DNA from: Gemmatimonadota bacterium
GTDB lineage: Bacteria > Gemmatimonadota > Gemmatimonadetes > Gemmatimonadales > Gemmatimonadaceae
Direction of reading: 5' to 3'
Length of the DNA: 49,502 nucleotides
NCBI GenBank assembly: GCA_021324635.1
Contig: JAJPIS010000094.1
Coordinates: 1 to 49,502, forward strand
Shown: positions 9,365 to 18,172 of the stretch, in pieces
Layout of the letters: each line of letters begins with the position of its first letter
Numbering within the stretch: position 1 is the first letter of the stretch
Program-made: the position numbers and the translations under genes
The notes under the pieces: model-generated
The model's input: the letters and a program-made list of their open reading frames with translations, nothing else
Told to the model about the DNA's origin: nothing
The model's database searches: none

Positions 9365-11026
9365 ATGGACCGTGGCCGCATCCAGGTCGGACCGACCGTA
9401 GCGCCCGCACTGCTCCCAACCCACCCGGTCCGGCGGCGGTCGCGGGCCGGCGTGGTGGCGATCGGCGCGATGGCCTTGCTCCCGCTCGGGTGTGGCCACC
9501 ACGCCCCGCCGCGCGTCGGCGTCAGGCCTGCGCCGGCCGCGCCGAGTGCCGCGCCCGGTGCCGCGTCCGATGCCGCGTCCGATGCCGCGCCCGGTACGTT
9601 GTCCAGCACTGTGGCGGCGGGCGACAGCGGTGCGACGCAGCACTCGGCCCGTCCACGCGCCGACACGGCCGTCTCGCACGAGCAGGTCACCGAGCAGGCG
9701 CTGCGTGTCTTCGGCGACTCGACCGGCGCGAGCGTCGCCATCGGCGATTCCGCCAGCGCGACCGACAGTGCATCGGCGCACGGGCCGCCCGATGCGGCCG
9801 CGGGCCCGACCTGGGACATCGACGTGCGGTCGTACGCGACGCAGGCAAGGGTCGAGTACTTTGTCGCGCGCTTCACCGGTCAGGCCCGTGATGTGTTCAC
9901 GTCCTGGCTCCAGCGCGGCTCGCGCTACGAGCCCGTGATCCGCGCCAAGCTTCGCACCGCCGGGCTGCCCGAAGACATGGCCTACCTGCCCCTGATCGAG
10001 AGCGGGTATTCGCCGCACGCATACTCGCGCGCTGCGGCCGTCGGTCTCTGGCAGCTCATGACGTCGACCGCGCAGGGGGCGGGCCTCCGGGTGGATTGGT
10101 GGATCGACGAACGGCGCGACCCCGTCCGCTCGACCGATGCGGCGATCCGATTTCTCAAGTACCTCAAGGACCAATTCGGCTCGATCTATCTGGCCGCCGC
10201 CGCCTACGATGGCGGGCCCGGACGCATCTCACGCGGGCTGGCGCGCTACGCCGGCGACTTCGAGGGCACCTCGGGCGACGATCTCTTCTTCGCCCTCGCG
10301 GACAAGAAGTATCTCCGCACCGAGACCAAGGACTACGTCCCGCAGCTCATCGCGGCCGCCCTCGTGGCCAAGGAGCCGGCGCGCTACGGGCTACACGTCG
10401 ATTCACTGCCGCCGTACAGCTACGAGACCGTCCGGGTCGGCGCCTCCACCCCGCTCGCCGCGATCGCCAGAGCCTGTGGGACGAGCCTCGCGTCTATCAC
10501 CGATCTCAACCCGCACATCCTGCGCGGCGTGACCCCACCGAGAGACTCGTTCGCGGTGCGGGTGCCGGTCGGCAAGGCGGCGGGCTTCGATTCGGCCTAT
10601 GCCGCGCTCCCGCTGGAGACGCGCCAGGCGTACGCGCGCGTCGTGACGCGGAAGGGCGACACGTACAGCGCGATCGCACGCCGCGCCGGCCTCTCGGCCC
10701 GCCAGGTGAGTTGGTACAACCCCAGGCTGCGACCGTCGAAGAGCGGCCGGCTGCCGGCGGGCGTCACCGTGCTCGTGCCGTCGACGGCGGTGGTTCGGGC
10801 GGCGCTCGACGTTCCCGATCCGTCGATCGAGCGCTACGGGAGTGGCGGTCGCCAGATCCACATCGTGACCCGCGGCGAGTCGCTCGGTCGCATTGCCCTC
10901 CGCTACCACACGACGGTGGCGTCGATCATGCGGCTCAACGGCCTTCGCAAGAGCATCATCCTCCCTGGCCAGGCGCTCGTCGTCGCCGGCGCACCGGCCG
11001 CCCGGCATCGACACCGACGCGGGTGA
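9365..11026 (+). CDS. Membrane-bound lytic transglycosylase with LysM repeats (MltD-like lipoprotein)
   Basis: The enzyme cleaves peptidoglycan glycan strands in the periplasm. With the ATG at 9365 the protein has 553 residues, a basic stretch and hydrophobic segment, and a lipobox LPLGC (Cys43). An Ala/Asp-rich linker (50-140) leads to the SLT domain with catalytic Glu212 in LPLIESGYS, then GLWQLMTSTA and AAYDGGPGRI. Three LysM-type modules follow (about 360-405, 430-480, 498-545). A GAGGG sequence lies about 10 nt before this ATG. A GTG at 9275, overlapping the upstream stop, would add 30 residues. A strong hairpin terminator follows. Confidence 0.88.
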   Translation: MDRGRIQVGPTVAPALLPTHPVRRRSRAGVVAIGAMALLPLGCGHHAPPRVGVRPAPAAPSAAPGAASDAASDAAPGTLSSTVAAGDSGATQHSARPRADTAVSHEQVTEQALRVFGDSTGASVAIGDSASATDSASAHGPPDAAAGPTWDIDVRSYATQARVEYFVARFTGQARDVFTSWLQRGSRYEPVIRAKLRTAGLPEDMAYLPLIESGYSPHAYSRAAAVGLWQLMTSTAQGAGLRVDWWIDERRDPVRSTDAAIRFLKYLKDQFGSIYLAAAAYDGGPGRISRGLARYAGDFEGTSGDDLFFALADKKYLRTETKDYVPQLIAAALVAKEPARYGLHVDSLPPYSYETVRVGASTPLAAIARACGTSLASITDLNPHILRGVTPPRDSFAVRVPVGKAAGFDSAYAALPLETRQAYARVVTRKGDTYSAIARRAGLSARQVSWYNPRLRPSKSGRLPAGVTVLVPSTAVVRAALDVPDPSIERYGSGGRQIHIVTRGESLGRIALRYHTTVASIMRLNGLRKSIILPGQALVVAGAPAARHRHRRG

Positions 11027-11049
11027 GATCGCACCACACAGGCCCTCAC

Positions 11050-11086
11050 GACAAAACCCCAATCGCACGGCGATTGGGGTTTTGTC
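11050..11086. terminator. Bidirectional intrinsic terminator
   Basis: Arms GACAAAACCCCAATCGC and GCGATTGGGGTTTTGTC (17 bp, perfect) flank a 3-nt loop ACG. Each strand ends in a TTTTGTC tract. It lies between the convergent ends of the MltD-like gene and the minus-strand transglycosylase gene and can serve both. Confidence 0.95.
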
Positions 11087-11108
11087 ATCGAGAGCCCGCC
11101 CGACTCGT

Positions 11109-11801
11109 TCAGTTCAGGATGCCGGGCCCCTTGTAGCCTTTCATCACCAGACGCTCATACCCGTTCGATGGGTCGAGCCCCTGTTGGCGCGACTGATCGA
11201 CTGCGAGCTCCCCGCGATTGTACACCAGCAGCGCGAGTCGCAGATCGTGGTACTGCCGCACGAGCGCACGCAGATAGCGCAGCCCCACGCGCAGGTTCGT
11301 CTCCCGCTGATACAGCCCCTGGCGGGTGATCCCGGGGACGAAGAACTGCGCCGTGCCCGGCATGACTTGCGTGAGGCCGATCGCACCCACCGGGCTGCTG
11401 GCGTGCTCGTTGAAGTCGCTCTCCACCTTGACCAGGCGGAAGGCGAGCTCCGGCTCGATGCCTTCGGCGAGCGCCACGTCGTAGATCGACCCGGCGAGAT
11501 CCGCCCCGATGTGGTAGCGGCTCGAGAATGCGACCACCGCATTGAGCCGCTCGAGCTGCGCGTTGGCCAGGTCCAACTGTCCCCGGGTCGCGCTCAACTC
11601 GTCACGCAGGTTGTTCGTGCCGAACCCAAAGAGCGATGGGGTCGAGCCCTGACCGGCCGCCAGGGCGTCCGGAGTCCGCCGGCTCGCCACCAGCACCGCG
11701 ACCAGCGCCCCCACCCCGAGCCCAACGGTCATCTGCCGGGCCCGCGCGCGCCGTCGCTCGATGTCGCCCCGATGAACGTACGTCCCACGTAGAGTCTGCA
11801 T
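11109..11801 (-). CDS. Membrane-anchored soluble-lytic-transglycosylase family protein
   Basis: From the ATG at 11801 the protein has 230 residues: a basic N-terminus, a membrane helix (MTVGLGVGALVAVLVA), a short coiled coil (LRDELSATRGQLDLANAQLE) and an SLT domain. The domain shows catalytic Glu in VKVESDFNEHA, GAIGLTQVMPGTAQFF, and a C-terminal LLVYNRGE replacing the common AYNxG. It probably cleaves peptidoglycan on the outer face of the inner membrane. An in-frame ATG 45 codons upstream gives a 275-residue alternative, but AAGG 8 nt before 11801 and the normal anchor position support the shorter form. Confidence 0.8.
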   Translation of the reverse strand: MQTLRGTYVHRGDIERRRARARQMTVGLGVGALVAVLVASRRTPDALAAGQGSTPSLFGFGTNNLRDELSATRGQLDLANAQLERLNAVVAFSSRYHIGADLAGSIYDVALAEGIEPELAFRLVKVESDFNEHASSPVGAIGLTQVMPGTAQFFVPGITRQGLYQRETNLRVGLRYLRALVRQYHDLRLALLVYNRGELAVDQSRQQGLDPSNGYERLVMKGYKGPGILN

Positions 11802-11920
11802 TTGCCTCGCCTTAGCCAGAAGTTCGTAGCCCCAGACGGGCATCGCACGCCCGAGCGGCCTCCGAAGAGGTCGGTCGTATGCCGCCTCCCGGGGCAACGG
11901 CTGTGCCAGCCACCGGGAGG

Positions 11921-12406
11921 TCAGGCCCGCTTCCAATGGCCACTGCGTCCGCCGTCCTTCTCCTCCAGGCGAACGTCCGAAATGACCATGGCCTTATCTA
12001 ACGCCTTGGCCATGTCGTAAACGGTGACAAGCGTCACCGCGACGGCGGTCATCGCCTCCATCTCGACACCTGTCTTTCCGACAGTTCGCACGGCCGCTTC
12101 GACACGAAGCCCCGGTAGCGTATCGTCCGGCACAACCGTGACTTGAACGTCGGTCAGCGGGACGGGGTGACAGAGCGGAATCAGCTCCGCCGTACGCTTG
12201 GCTGCCAGGATGCCAGCGACGCGCGCCACGGCGATGGCGTCGCCTTTGGTGACAGTGGCCTCCGCGATCGCCCGGAGGGTTGCCGGCGCCATCCGGATGG
12301 ATCCTGTCGCGCGGGCGAGACGAAGCGTGTCGCGTTTGCCGGAGACGTCGACCATGTGGGCCTCGCCGCCCGTATCGATATGCGACAGCCCGTCGGCCCC
12401 GATCAC
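11921..12406 (-). CDS. moaC: Cyclic pyranopterin monophosphate synthase MoaC
   Basis: MoaC converts the MoaA product to cyclic pyranopterin monophosphate, the first stable intermediate in molybdopterin biosynthesis. The 161-residue length equals that of E. coli MoaC. Family motifs are clear: [53 protein letters not shown] with the active-site His, and [17 protein letters not shown]. The GTG start at 12404-12406 overlaps the stop of the delta-prime gene (GTGA). No other moa or moe gene is in the window, so moaC here stands apart from its pathway. Confidence 0.95.
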   Translation of the reverse strand: MIGADGLSHIDTGGEAHMVDVSGKRDTLRLARATGSIRMAPATLRAIAEATVTKGDAIAVARVAGILAAKRTAELIPLCHPVPLTDVQVTVVPDDTLPGLRVEAAVRTVGKTGVEMEAMTAVAVTLVTVYDMAKALDKAMVISDVRLEEKDGGRSGHWKRA

Positions 12407-13533
12407 GGTGTGCTCCCGCCCGGGGTCGCGTCGGCCAGACCCCGCAGGAGTTCCGCGGCGACGAGTTGTGGGTTCGCGTTGCCCGAGGCGCGGAGTTTCG
12501 CCGCTTCGACGGTCGCGATCGCGGCGCACGCGGCGCGCGCCCCGGGCTCGTCGGCCCGATGCACGGCCGACCGGGCCCGCGCGTGGAGGGCATCGGTCAG
12601 CGCGTCCAACGCCTCCGCGAACGCGCCGCGCGCGCCGGACGACCCTTGCCTGAGCGCTGCCGCATAGCGCGCCGCGTCCCGCCCTGGGGTCGTCGCCTCG
12701 AGGAGCGCGCGCGCGGCCGCCGCCGCGGTCTGTCGCGCCGATCCGGCCAGCAGCATCCCCGGCGCCCCGCCCGCCCGCCGCACGCGTTCCGCGGCCGACG
12801 CCGGGAGCCCCGCCGCGTCGAGCGCCAGTCGCACCCGCGCATGACCGACCCAGGCCTCGACGTCCGCGTGCTCCAGCCGGGAGACCCGCACGGCGGCCAC
12901 ACGCGAGCGGATCGTCGGCAGCAGCCCGCCCGGTGCGCTCGAGGTGAGCACGATGGTCGTATCGGCGGGGGGCTCCTCGAGCAGCTTGAGGAAGGCGTTG
13001 GCGGCGAATTCCGTCCCTTCCTGCGCGACCATGCGCTCGGCGTTCCCGACCACGAGGACCTTGCGCTGCCCGCCGGCGAGGGCGGGCGTCAGCGCTGCCG
13101 CACGGACGAGCGCGCGGACGGTCGCGACATAGATCCCCTCGGTACCCTCCGCGGGAGCATACAGCATCCCATCGCGCACGCGGGTCGCGATCGCATCGGC
13201 GTAGTCCCGGAAGACCTCCTCCGCGCTCGGGTCGCCATCCCTGGGCCGCGGACGGGGGAACACCCATCGCAGGTCCGGGTGTACGAGCTCGACCATGTAG
13301 CGGCAGCTCTGGCAGGCGCCGCAGGCCCAGCCGTCCGCCGGCTGCCCGGCGGCCGAGCTCGGCGCGAGGCAGAGCAGTTGTCGGGCGAGCCAGAGCGCCA
13401 GGCGCTGTTTGCCGATCCCCGGCGGGCCATGGAGCAACAGGCTGGCCGGCAATGTCCCTCTGGCTGCCGCAGCCGCCAACTGCGTCCGTACGCGGACGTG
13501 GCCGATCAGGGGGACGACATCGATCGCTGGCAC
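12403..13533 (-). CDS. holB: DNA polymerase III, delta-prime subunit (clamp loader)
   Basis: The delta-prime subunit is the stator of the clamp-loading complex with DnaX. The 376-residue protein carries a degenerate P-loop GPPGIGKQ (Gln where Ser/Thr is expected, consistent with a non-hydrolysing subunit). It also has a cysteine cluster WACGACQSC, the HPDLRWV segment, EGTEFAANAFLKLLEEPP and a sensor/arginine region LLPTIRSRVAAVR. The GTG at 13533 (VPAIDVVPLIGH) fits the family N-terminus; a longer frame would add 45 non-conserved residues. It is divergent from the gene at 13641, with a 107-nt gap. Confidence 0.87.
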   Translation of the reverse strand: MPAIDVVPLIGHVRVRTQLAAAAARGTLPASLLLHGPPGIGKQRLALWLARQLLCLAPSSAAGQPADGWACGACQSCRYMVELVHPDLRWVFPRPRPRDGDPSAEEVFRDYADAIATRVRDGMLYAPAEGTEGIYVATVRALVRAAALTPALAGGQRKVLVVGNAERMVAQEGTEFAANAFLKLLEEPPADTTIVLTSSAPGGLLPTIRSRVAAVRVSRLEHADVEAWVGHARVRLALDAAGLPASAAERVRRAGGAPGMLLAGSARQTAAAAARALLEATTPGRDAARYAAALRQGSSGARGAFAEALDALTDALHARARSAVHRADEPGARAACAAIATVEAAKLRASGNANPQLVAAELLRGLADATPGGSTP

Positions 13534-13628
13534 GCCGCAATATGGCGAGGCATCGGACGGATCGTGAGGCCACGCGCGCTCCACGCCCCGCGATCGTCGG
13601 ACGCTCGCGCGACCACGGCCCGCCGCGC

Positions 13629-13634
13629 TAAGTT
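13629..13634 (+). promoter_or_regulatory. Putative -10 element, leaderless arrangement
   Basis: TAAGTT ends 6 nt before the GTG at 13641. No Shine-Dalgarno or good -35 is visible. Confidence 0.45.
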
Positions 13635-13640
13635 GGACGG

Positions 13641-14303
13641 GTGACGCTGGTTCGCACACCTCCTCCACCGCCCCGGATGCCCGGCGCGCCGCACGCCGCC
13701 TCCGATCGTGCGGCGGCCGAGAGCGGCACCCTACCGCTCCACGATCGCGCGTTCGACAACTTGCAATTCATCCGCGACACGATGGAGCGCGCGGGTGCCT
13801 TCACCGCGATCTCCGGACAGGGCATGGTCGCCATGGGCGCGATCGCCCTCATCGCCGCTGCCATCGCCGCGCGTCAGCAGTCACGCGGTGCGTGGCTCGC
13901 GACCTGGCTGGCGGCCGCCGTGCTCAGCGCATCGGTGTCGAGCCTGGCGATCACGCGCAAGGCGCGCGCGGCCCGCACGCCGCTCCTGTCGGGCCCCGGC
14001 CGGAAGCTCGCCCTCGGCTTCGCGCCCCCGATGGCGGTCGGGGCGCTCCTCACATGGGCCCTCTACCATGCCGGGCTCGACTCGGTGCTTCCCGCCGTCT
14101 GGCTTCTCCTGTATGGCACTGCCGTCGTCTGTGGGGGTACGTTCTCGGTTCGCATCGTCCCTGTCATGGGGCTGTGCTTCATGGTGCTCGGCGCCATGGC
14201 GCTGGCGGCGCCGCCGGCGTGGGGCGGGATGGAGCTGGCGGCGGGGTTCGGCGCGGGGCACGTGCTGTTCGGCGCCGCGATCGCGCGGAGGTATGGTGGC
14301 TAG
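13641..14303 (+). CDS. Multi-span membrane protein of unknown function
   Basis: The 220-residue protein has a Pro-rich N-terminal tail, a conserved-looking phrase NLQFIRDTMERAGAFTAISG, then five to six hydrophobic helices covering residues 58-218. I recognise no catalytic motif. It overlaps the following winged-helix regulator by 11 nt; such pairs often work together, the regulator controlling or responding to the membrane partner. Function is not assigned. Confidence 0.75.
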   Translation: MTLVRTPPPPPRMPGAPHAASDRAAAESGTLPLHDRAFDNLQFIRDTMERAGAFTAISGQGMVAMGAIALIAAAIAARQQSRGAWLATWLAAAVLSASVSSLAITRKARAARTPLLSGPGRKLALGFAPPMAVGALLTWALYHAGLDSVLPAVWLLLYGTAVVCGGTFSVRIVPVMGLCFMVLGAMALAAPPAWGGMELAAGFGAGHVLFGAAIARRYGG

Positions 14304-14718
14304 ATCGTCCGTGGTACCCAAACAGCGCGAGCCTCGCGACCGCGATCGGGACGATCACGCGCGCGGGGAGGCGCCGACCGCTCGGCTCGAGCGCCGCAGT
14401 GGTGGGCGGGCAGCGGCGCGCGTCTCGGCCGGGCTCGATCGGCTGATCCACGAGCGGCTGCGGTTGGGCATCGTGAGCGCGCTCGCGGTGAACGACTCGC
14501 TCAGCTTCAACGAGCTCAAGGCGCTCATGCGGGCGACGGATGGGAATCTCAGCGTGCACGCCCGGAAGCTCGAGGAGGCCGGCTACGTGGCGTGCGCGAA
14601 GACGTTCTCCGGGCGCGTCCCGCGGACCGAGTACCGGCTGACGCCGGCGGGACGCCGGGCGCTCGAGCGGTACCTCGACCACATGGAAGCGCTGATCCGG
14701 GTGACGCGCGACGGCTGA
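14293..14718 (+). CDS. Winged-helix DNA-binding transcriptional regulator (HTH_27/MarR-like)
   Basis: The 141-residue protein starts with a basic, probably disordered stretch, then a compact winged helix at about 52-138. The motifs are LDRLIHERLRLGIVSAL, LSFNELKALMRATDGNLSVH (recognition region) and the wing RTEYRLTPAGRRALERYL. This resembles the small transcriptional regulators of the winged-helix DNA-binding Pfam family. GGAGG lies unusually close to the ATG at 14293 (1-2 nt), so translation may rely on coupling to the overlapping upstream gene or a later start. Confidence 0.82.
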   Translation: MVARSSVVPKQREPRDRDRDDHARGEAPTARLERRSGGRAAARVSAGLDRLIHERLRLGIVSALAVNDSLSFNELKALMRATDGNLSVHARKLEEAGYVACAKTFSGRVPRTEYRLTPAGRRALERYLDHMEALIRVTRDG

Positions 14719-14751
14719 GCATCGGACATCTTTTTTTTGCGGAGAAACTTC

Positions 14752-15483
14752 GTGCTGCAAAGTACTTCGCCCGACGCCGCCCGGCCCGGCTTGCACGTCG
14801 CGATCATCATGGACGGGAACGGCCGCTGGGCGGCGGCGCACGGCCGCCCGCGGGCTGCCGGGCACGCCGCGGGAGTCAGCGCGCTCCGCGAGGTGGCGGA
14901 GACCGCGCCCGCACTCGGCATCGCGACGCTCACCGTCTACGCCTTCTCGGCCGACAACTGGGCCCGCCCGCGCGCCGAGGTCTCCGCCCTCATGCGGCTC
15001 CTCCAGCGGAGTCTCGCCACGGAGGTCGACCGGTGCGTGACCAACGGGGTCCGCCTCTCGATCATTGGACGGCGCGACCGGCTCCCGGCGAGCCTCGCCC
15101 GCGCGATCGCGGCCGCCGAGGAACGGACCGCAGACGGGCGTCGGCTCTGGCTTCGAGTGGCGGTCGACTATTCGGCGCGCGATCTGATCCGTCGCGCCGC
15201 CGCCGCCTGGGTCGGTCCGCGCCCGCCGACCCGCGAGGAGTTCTCGGCCCTGATCGGCGAGGTCGGGAGCGCGGGCGGGGCACCCGATGTCGATCTGTTG
15301 GTCCGGACCGGCGGTGAGCAGCGGCTGAGTGACTTCCTGCTCTGGGAGTGCGCCTACGCCGAGCTGTACTTCACGCCACGGATGTGGCCCGACTTCGACG
15401 CGGCGGAGCTTGGCCGGGCCGTCGCTGACTTCCGCCGGCGCGAGCGCCGCTTCGGCGGGCTGCCCCAGGCGGCCGCCGGGTGA
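14752..15483 (+). CDS. uppS: Isoprenyl (undecaprenyl) diphosphate synthase
   Basis: This cis-prenyltransferase makes the C55 lipid carrier for cell-wall synthesis by adding isopentenyl units to farnesyl diphosphate. Family motifs are HVAIIMDGNGRWAAAHGRPR, LTVYAFSADNWARP, and DVDLLVRTGGEQRLSDFLLW followed by YAELYFTPRMWPDF. At 243 residues it matches the family. The GTG at 14752 is chosen because GGAG lies 7 nt upstream; an in-frame TTG at 14737 would add five residues. Confidence 0.95.
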   Translation: MLQSTSPDAARPGLHVAIIMDGNGRWAAAHGRPRAAGHAAGVSALREVAETAPALGIATLTVYAFSADNWARPRAEVSALMRLLQRSLATEVDRCVTNGVRLSIIGRRDRLPASLARAIAAAEERTADGRRLWLRVAVDYSARDLIRRAAAAWVGPRPPTREEFSALIGEVGSAGGAPDVDLLVRTGGEQRLSDFLLWECAYAELYFTPRMWPDFDAAELGRAVADFRRRERRFGGLPQAAAG

Positions 15484-15501
15484 GCGCCCCCCGCGCGCCC
15501 G

Positions 15502-16296
15502 CTAGTGGGTCTCGCCGATCGCCTTCGTCCAGCGCTCGACCTCCTCACGTGTCATCGGGCCGCGCGGCGCCACGCGGGCGTCGAAATATCCCCACGCCTC
15601 CACGTCCGGGAGATACTGCTCGCGTGAGATGATCGTGCCCTGGCACACCTGCTCGCCGTCGTCTGTACCGAGCTCGGCGGAGAGCCGGCCGACCAGCTCC
15701 GTCATGACCCACCGCGGGATATGGCTCCGCTCCCCCGGGTAGATGAAGCCGAACAGGACCAGATGCGCGAGGAGCACGCGCCACTGCGGGCCGAAGCGCG
15801 CGACGAGGCGGGCCCAGTCGAGCCGCTCGTGGCAGGCGTGGACGGTGTGCGCGACGTCGGCCCCGTCGAACCGCTCGCGCTCCATCACGAACGCTTTCGA
15901 CCAGATCATCTCCTCGGGTGGCGTCAGCAGGATCGACTGGCCCAGCACGGTCGCCGGCTCCGCGTGACGGAACCACAGGTCGTCGACGGCCGCCATGGCG
16001 TTGCCGGAGCTGAAGATCAGGTCGACGAAGTCGTCGCCCCGATAGGCTTTGGCCAGCCAATGCGGGTACGCGAGCTCCGTCCGACACCCGGCCTCCGCGA
16101 GGACGCCCAACGCCGCGTCGAGGTCCGCGCGCCGCAGAAAGATGTCGAAGTCCTTGGTGCTCCGGACGATCCCCGTGTAGTGCGCGAGTGCGTACGCGCC
16201 GCCGACCAGGTACGGAATGCGCGCCCGCGCGAGCTCCTGCATCACACGGCGATACAGTGCGGCCGCGGCGTCATCCGGCGCTCTCGTCAGCTCCAA
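15502..16296 (-). CDS. Nucleotidyltransferase-fold protein
   Basis: The 264-residue protein has the pol-beta-type nucleotidyltransferase core: GGAYALAHYTG (residues 32-42), then TKDFDIFL giving the D-x-D metal pair, and a third acidic position in DDFVDLIF. The C-terminal half is a helical domain of unknown role. Members of this broad group include AbiEii-type toxins and tRNA- or antibiotic-modifying enzymes; the specific activity cannot be read from the sequence and no antitoxin partner is adjacent. The start is TTG at 16296 with GGAGG 5 nt upstream. Confidence 0.78.
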   Translation of the reverse strand: MELTRAPDDAAAALYRRVMQELARARIPYLVGGAYALAHYTGIVRSTKDFDIFLRRADLDAALGVLAEAGCRTELAYPHWLAKAYRGDDFVDLIFSSGNAMAAVDDLWFRHAEPATVLGQSILLTPPEEMIWSKAFVMERERFDGADVAHTVHACHERLDWARLVARFGPQWRVLLAHLVLFGFIYPGERSHIPRWVMTELVGRLSAELGTDDGEQVCQGTIISREQYLPDVEAWGYFDARVAPRGPMTREEVERWTKAIGETH

Positions 16297-16487
16297 GCCT
16301 GCCTCCGTCGCCGGTGGCCGGTGTCACGCACCGGGCTGAGCGATCGAACGGAACGGGAGTTGAAGGAAGGGTCCGCGCTCCCGCATGCGCTCCGGCGGCA
16401 TGCTCATGCAAAGGTGGGGCTAGCGCGGACGGGCACGTCGCCCACTCCGTGCGGCGCCGACCCCCTTCCCGTCACCAGAGGATGCGC

Positions 16488-17321
16488 ATGGCGTCTCCGC
16501 GCACGCTCGCCGACCGGCCGGCGCCGGTGCGTATCGCAGCGATGAGCGACATCCACTGCGGACGCAGCTCGCAGGGGACGCTCCACCGTCACTTCGCCCA
16601 TGCCGCCGAGCACGCGGACGTGCTGCTCCTGTGCGGCGACCTCACGGACTATGGGCTGCCCGAAGAGGCACGTGTCCTCGCGCGGGAGCTCAGTGTCGCG
16701 CGGATCCCCACGGTGGCCGTGCTGGGGAACCATGACCACGAGTCCGGGCGCGCGGCCGAGGTGACGGACACCCTGCGAGACGCGGGGGTCGTGATCCTGG
16801 ATGGCGACACGTACGAGACGAACGGGATCGGCTTCGCCGGGGTCAAGGGCTTCTGCGGGGGCTTCGGGCGCGGGGCCCTCGGCCCCTGGGGGGAGTCGAT
16901 CATCAAGCAATTCGTTCATGAAGCCGTCGCCGAGGCACTCAAGCTCGAGTCGGCCCTGGCCCGCCTCCGCACGCCCCACCGCGTCGCCATGCTCCACTAC
17001 TCGCCGATCCGTGGGACGGTCGAAGGGGAGCCGCCGGAGATCTTTCCATATCTCGGATCCAGCCGACTCGAAGAGCCACTGACGCGGTACGCGGTCTCCG
17101 CCGTCTTCCACGGGCACGCGCACAACGGAGCACTCGAGGGGCACACCGCCGCGGGGACCCGCGTCTACAATGTCGCGCTGCCGCTCCTGCGCAAGTTGGC
17201 GCCGCAGGAGCCCCCCGTGCGCATCCTCGAGATCCCCGGACCCGACGCCGTCGCCGGCCCCTCCGGCATCGTGTACGGCGAGCGGCGGATCACGCTCGGC
17301 GATCGTCGGCGAATGGGGTGA
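16488..17321 (+). CDS. Metallophosphoesterase, calcineurin-like
   Basis: All metal-site motifs are present in order: SDIH (Asp21, His23), LLCGDLTDYG, VLGNHDHESG, AMLHYSPI and VFHGHAHNG, defining a dinuclear phosphoesterase of 277 residues. The substrate is unknown. The ATG at 16488 has GAGG 6 nt upstream; another ATG at 16482 is too close to it. The gene's last 32 nt overlap, antisense, the end of the SRPBCC gene. It is divergent from the nucleotidyltransferase gene with a 191-nt gap. Confidence 0.9.
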   Translation: MASPRTLADRPAPVRIAAMSDIHCGRSSQGTLHRHFAHAAEHADVLLLCGDLTDYGLPEEARVLARELSVARIPTVAVLGNHDHESGRAAEVTDTLRDAGVVILDGDTYETNGIGFAGVKGFCGGFGRGALGPWGESIIKQFVHEAVAEALKLESALARLRTPHRVAMLHYSPIRGTVEGEPPEIFPYLGSSRLEEPLTRYAVSAVFHGHAHNGALEGHTAAGTRVYNVALPLLRKLAPQEPPVRILEIPGPDAVAGPSGIVYGERRITLGDRRRMG

Positions 17322-18090
17322 CCCCTTCGCCCTCTCCCTTCCTCTCCCTCTCCATCGCCCGCTTGAACCGCCCAAGATCATCGCGAAGATGGAGAGCCGG
17401 CTCAGTCCCGAGCAGTCGCGCCAGCGCCACGCCCAGCACCCCCGCGGGCAGGGCGTACTCGAGCACCACGCGAACCTCGGTGCCGCGCCCGTCGGACGCG
17501 GGTCGGAAATGGACGGAGCCGGCGTTGGGGACGGTCGCCAGGCGGACCGACTTCCAGGCGATCAACTGTCCCGGGATGTCGTTCACCAATTCCGCCTCCC
17601 ACTCGATCGGGACCCCGCCGGGTCCGCGGGCGACCCACCGCGACTGCGTGGCGGTCGTCTCGGTCACCGAGATCAGGTGCGGCATGATCGTCGGGAGCGT
17701 GCGGAGGTGGCGCCAGCGCCGATACAGCGTGGCCGCGTCCGCGTCGATCGTCACCGCACGCTCGATCCGCCGCGCACGCTGCGCATCGAGCACCGCGGCC
17801 GGCCCGTGCTGTTGTACGAGCCATGGGTACCCGGTCGTCGTGACGCCGAGTCCCGCATAGAGCGTCGAGTAGCCGGACAGCGCCCGGTCGACGAGGGCGG
17901 CGCCGACGGCGGCGATCGCCACGCCCGGGAGATCCCGGCGCCGCAGCCCGTACAGGGCGAGGAGACTGCCCCCGAGTCCCGAGAGCCACCGCTCGGCCGG
18001 TGCCATATTGGTCGCCGAGCGCTGGCCGCCCGCGGCACGTGCGGGGCCGGGTGCGACGTATGCGCGCGCGCGTTCCGGGAAGGTCACCAT
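17290..18090 (-). CDS. SRPBCC (polyketide cyclase/START-like) family membrane protein
   Basis: The 266-residue protein has an N-terminal hydrophobic region (about 32-85) resembling DUF2892-type membrane segments (NMAPAERWLSGLGGSLLALY). A helix-grip SRPBCC domain follows (105-245) with RRIERAVTIDADAATLYRRW, PHLISV, VNDIPGQLIAWKSV and GRGTEVRVVLEYALP. SRPBCC proteins bind hydrophobic ligands; this membrane-anchored version is common but uncharacterised. AGGAGG 8 nt before the ATG is a strong ribosome site. Its stop lies inside the convergent metallophosphoesterase gene. Confidence 0.85.
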   Translation of the reverse strand: MVTFPERARAYVAPGPARAAGGQRSATNMAPAERWLSGLGGSLLALYGLRRRDLPGVAIAAVGAALVDRALSGYSTLYAGLGVTTTGYPWLVQQHGPAAVLDAQRARRIERAVTIDADAATLYRRWRHLRTLPTIMPHLISVTETTATQSRWVARGPGGVPIEWEAELVNDIPGQLIAWKSVRLATVPNAGSVHFRPASDGRGTEVRVVLEYALPAGVLGVALARLLGTEPALHLRDDLGRFKRAMERERKGEGEGVTPFADDRRA

Positions 18091-18172
18091 CGTTGCAGCC
18101 TCCTGATTCCGGCGTCGGTGTGCGGGCTTGGCTCAGCAAGCTGGGGGCCATCGGCCGCGCCCGGTCGGCGTG

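Noticed and set aside
14731-14738. A run of eight T residues before uppS as a terminator
   Set aside because: No stable hairpin precedes it. It lies in the short gap between co-directional genes and may only be an unstructured leader.
15502-16296. An AbiE-type toxin-antitoxin system
   Set aside because: The nucleotidyltransferase core is present but no AbiEi-type antitoxin gene is adjacent; the neighbours are uppS and a divergent phosphoesterase.
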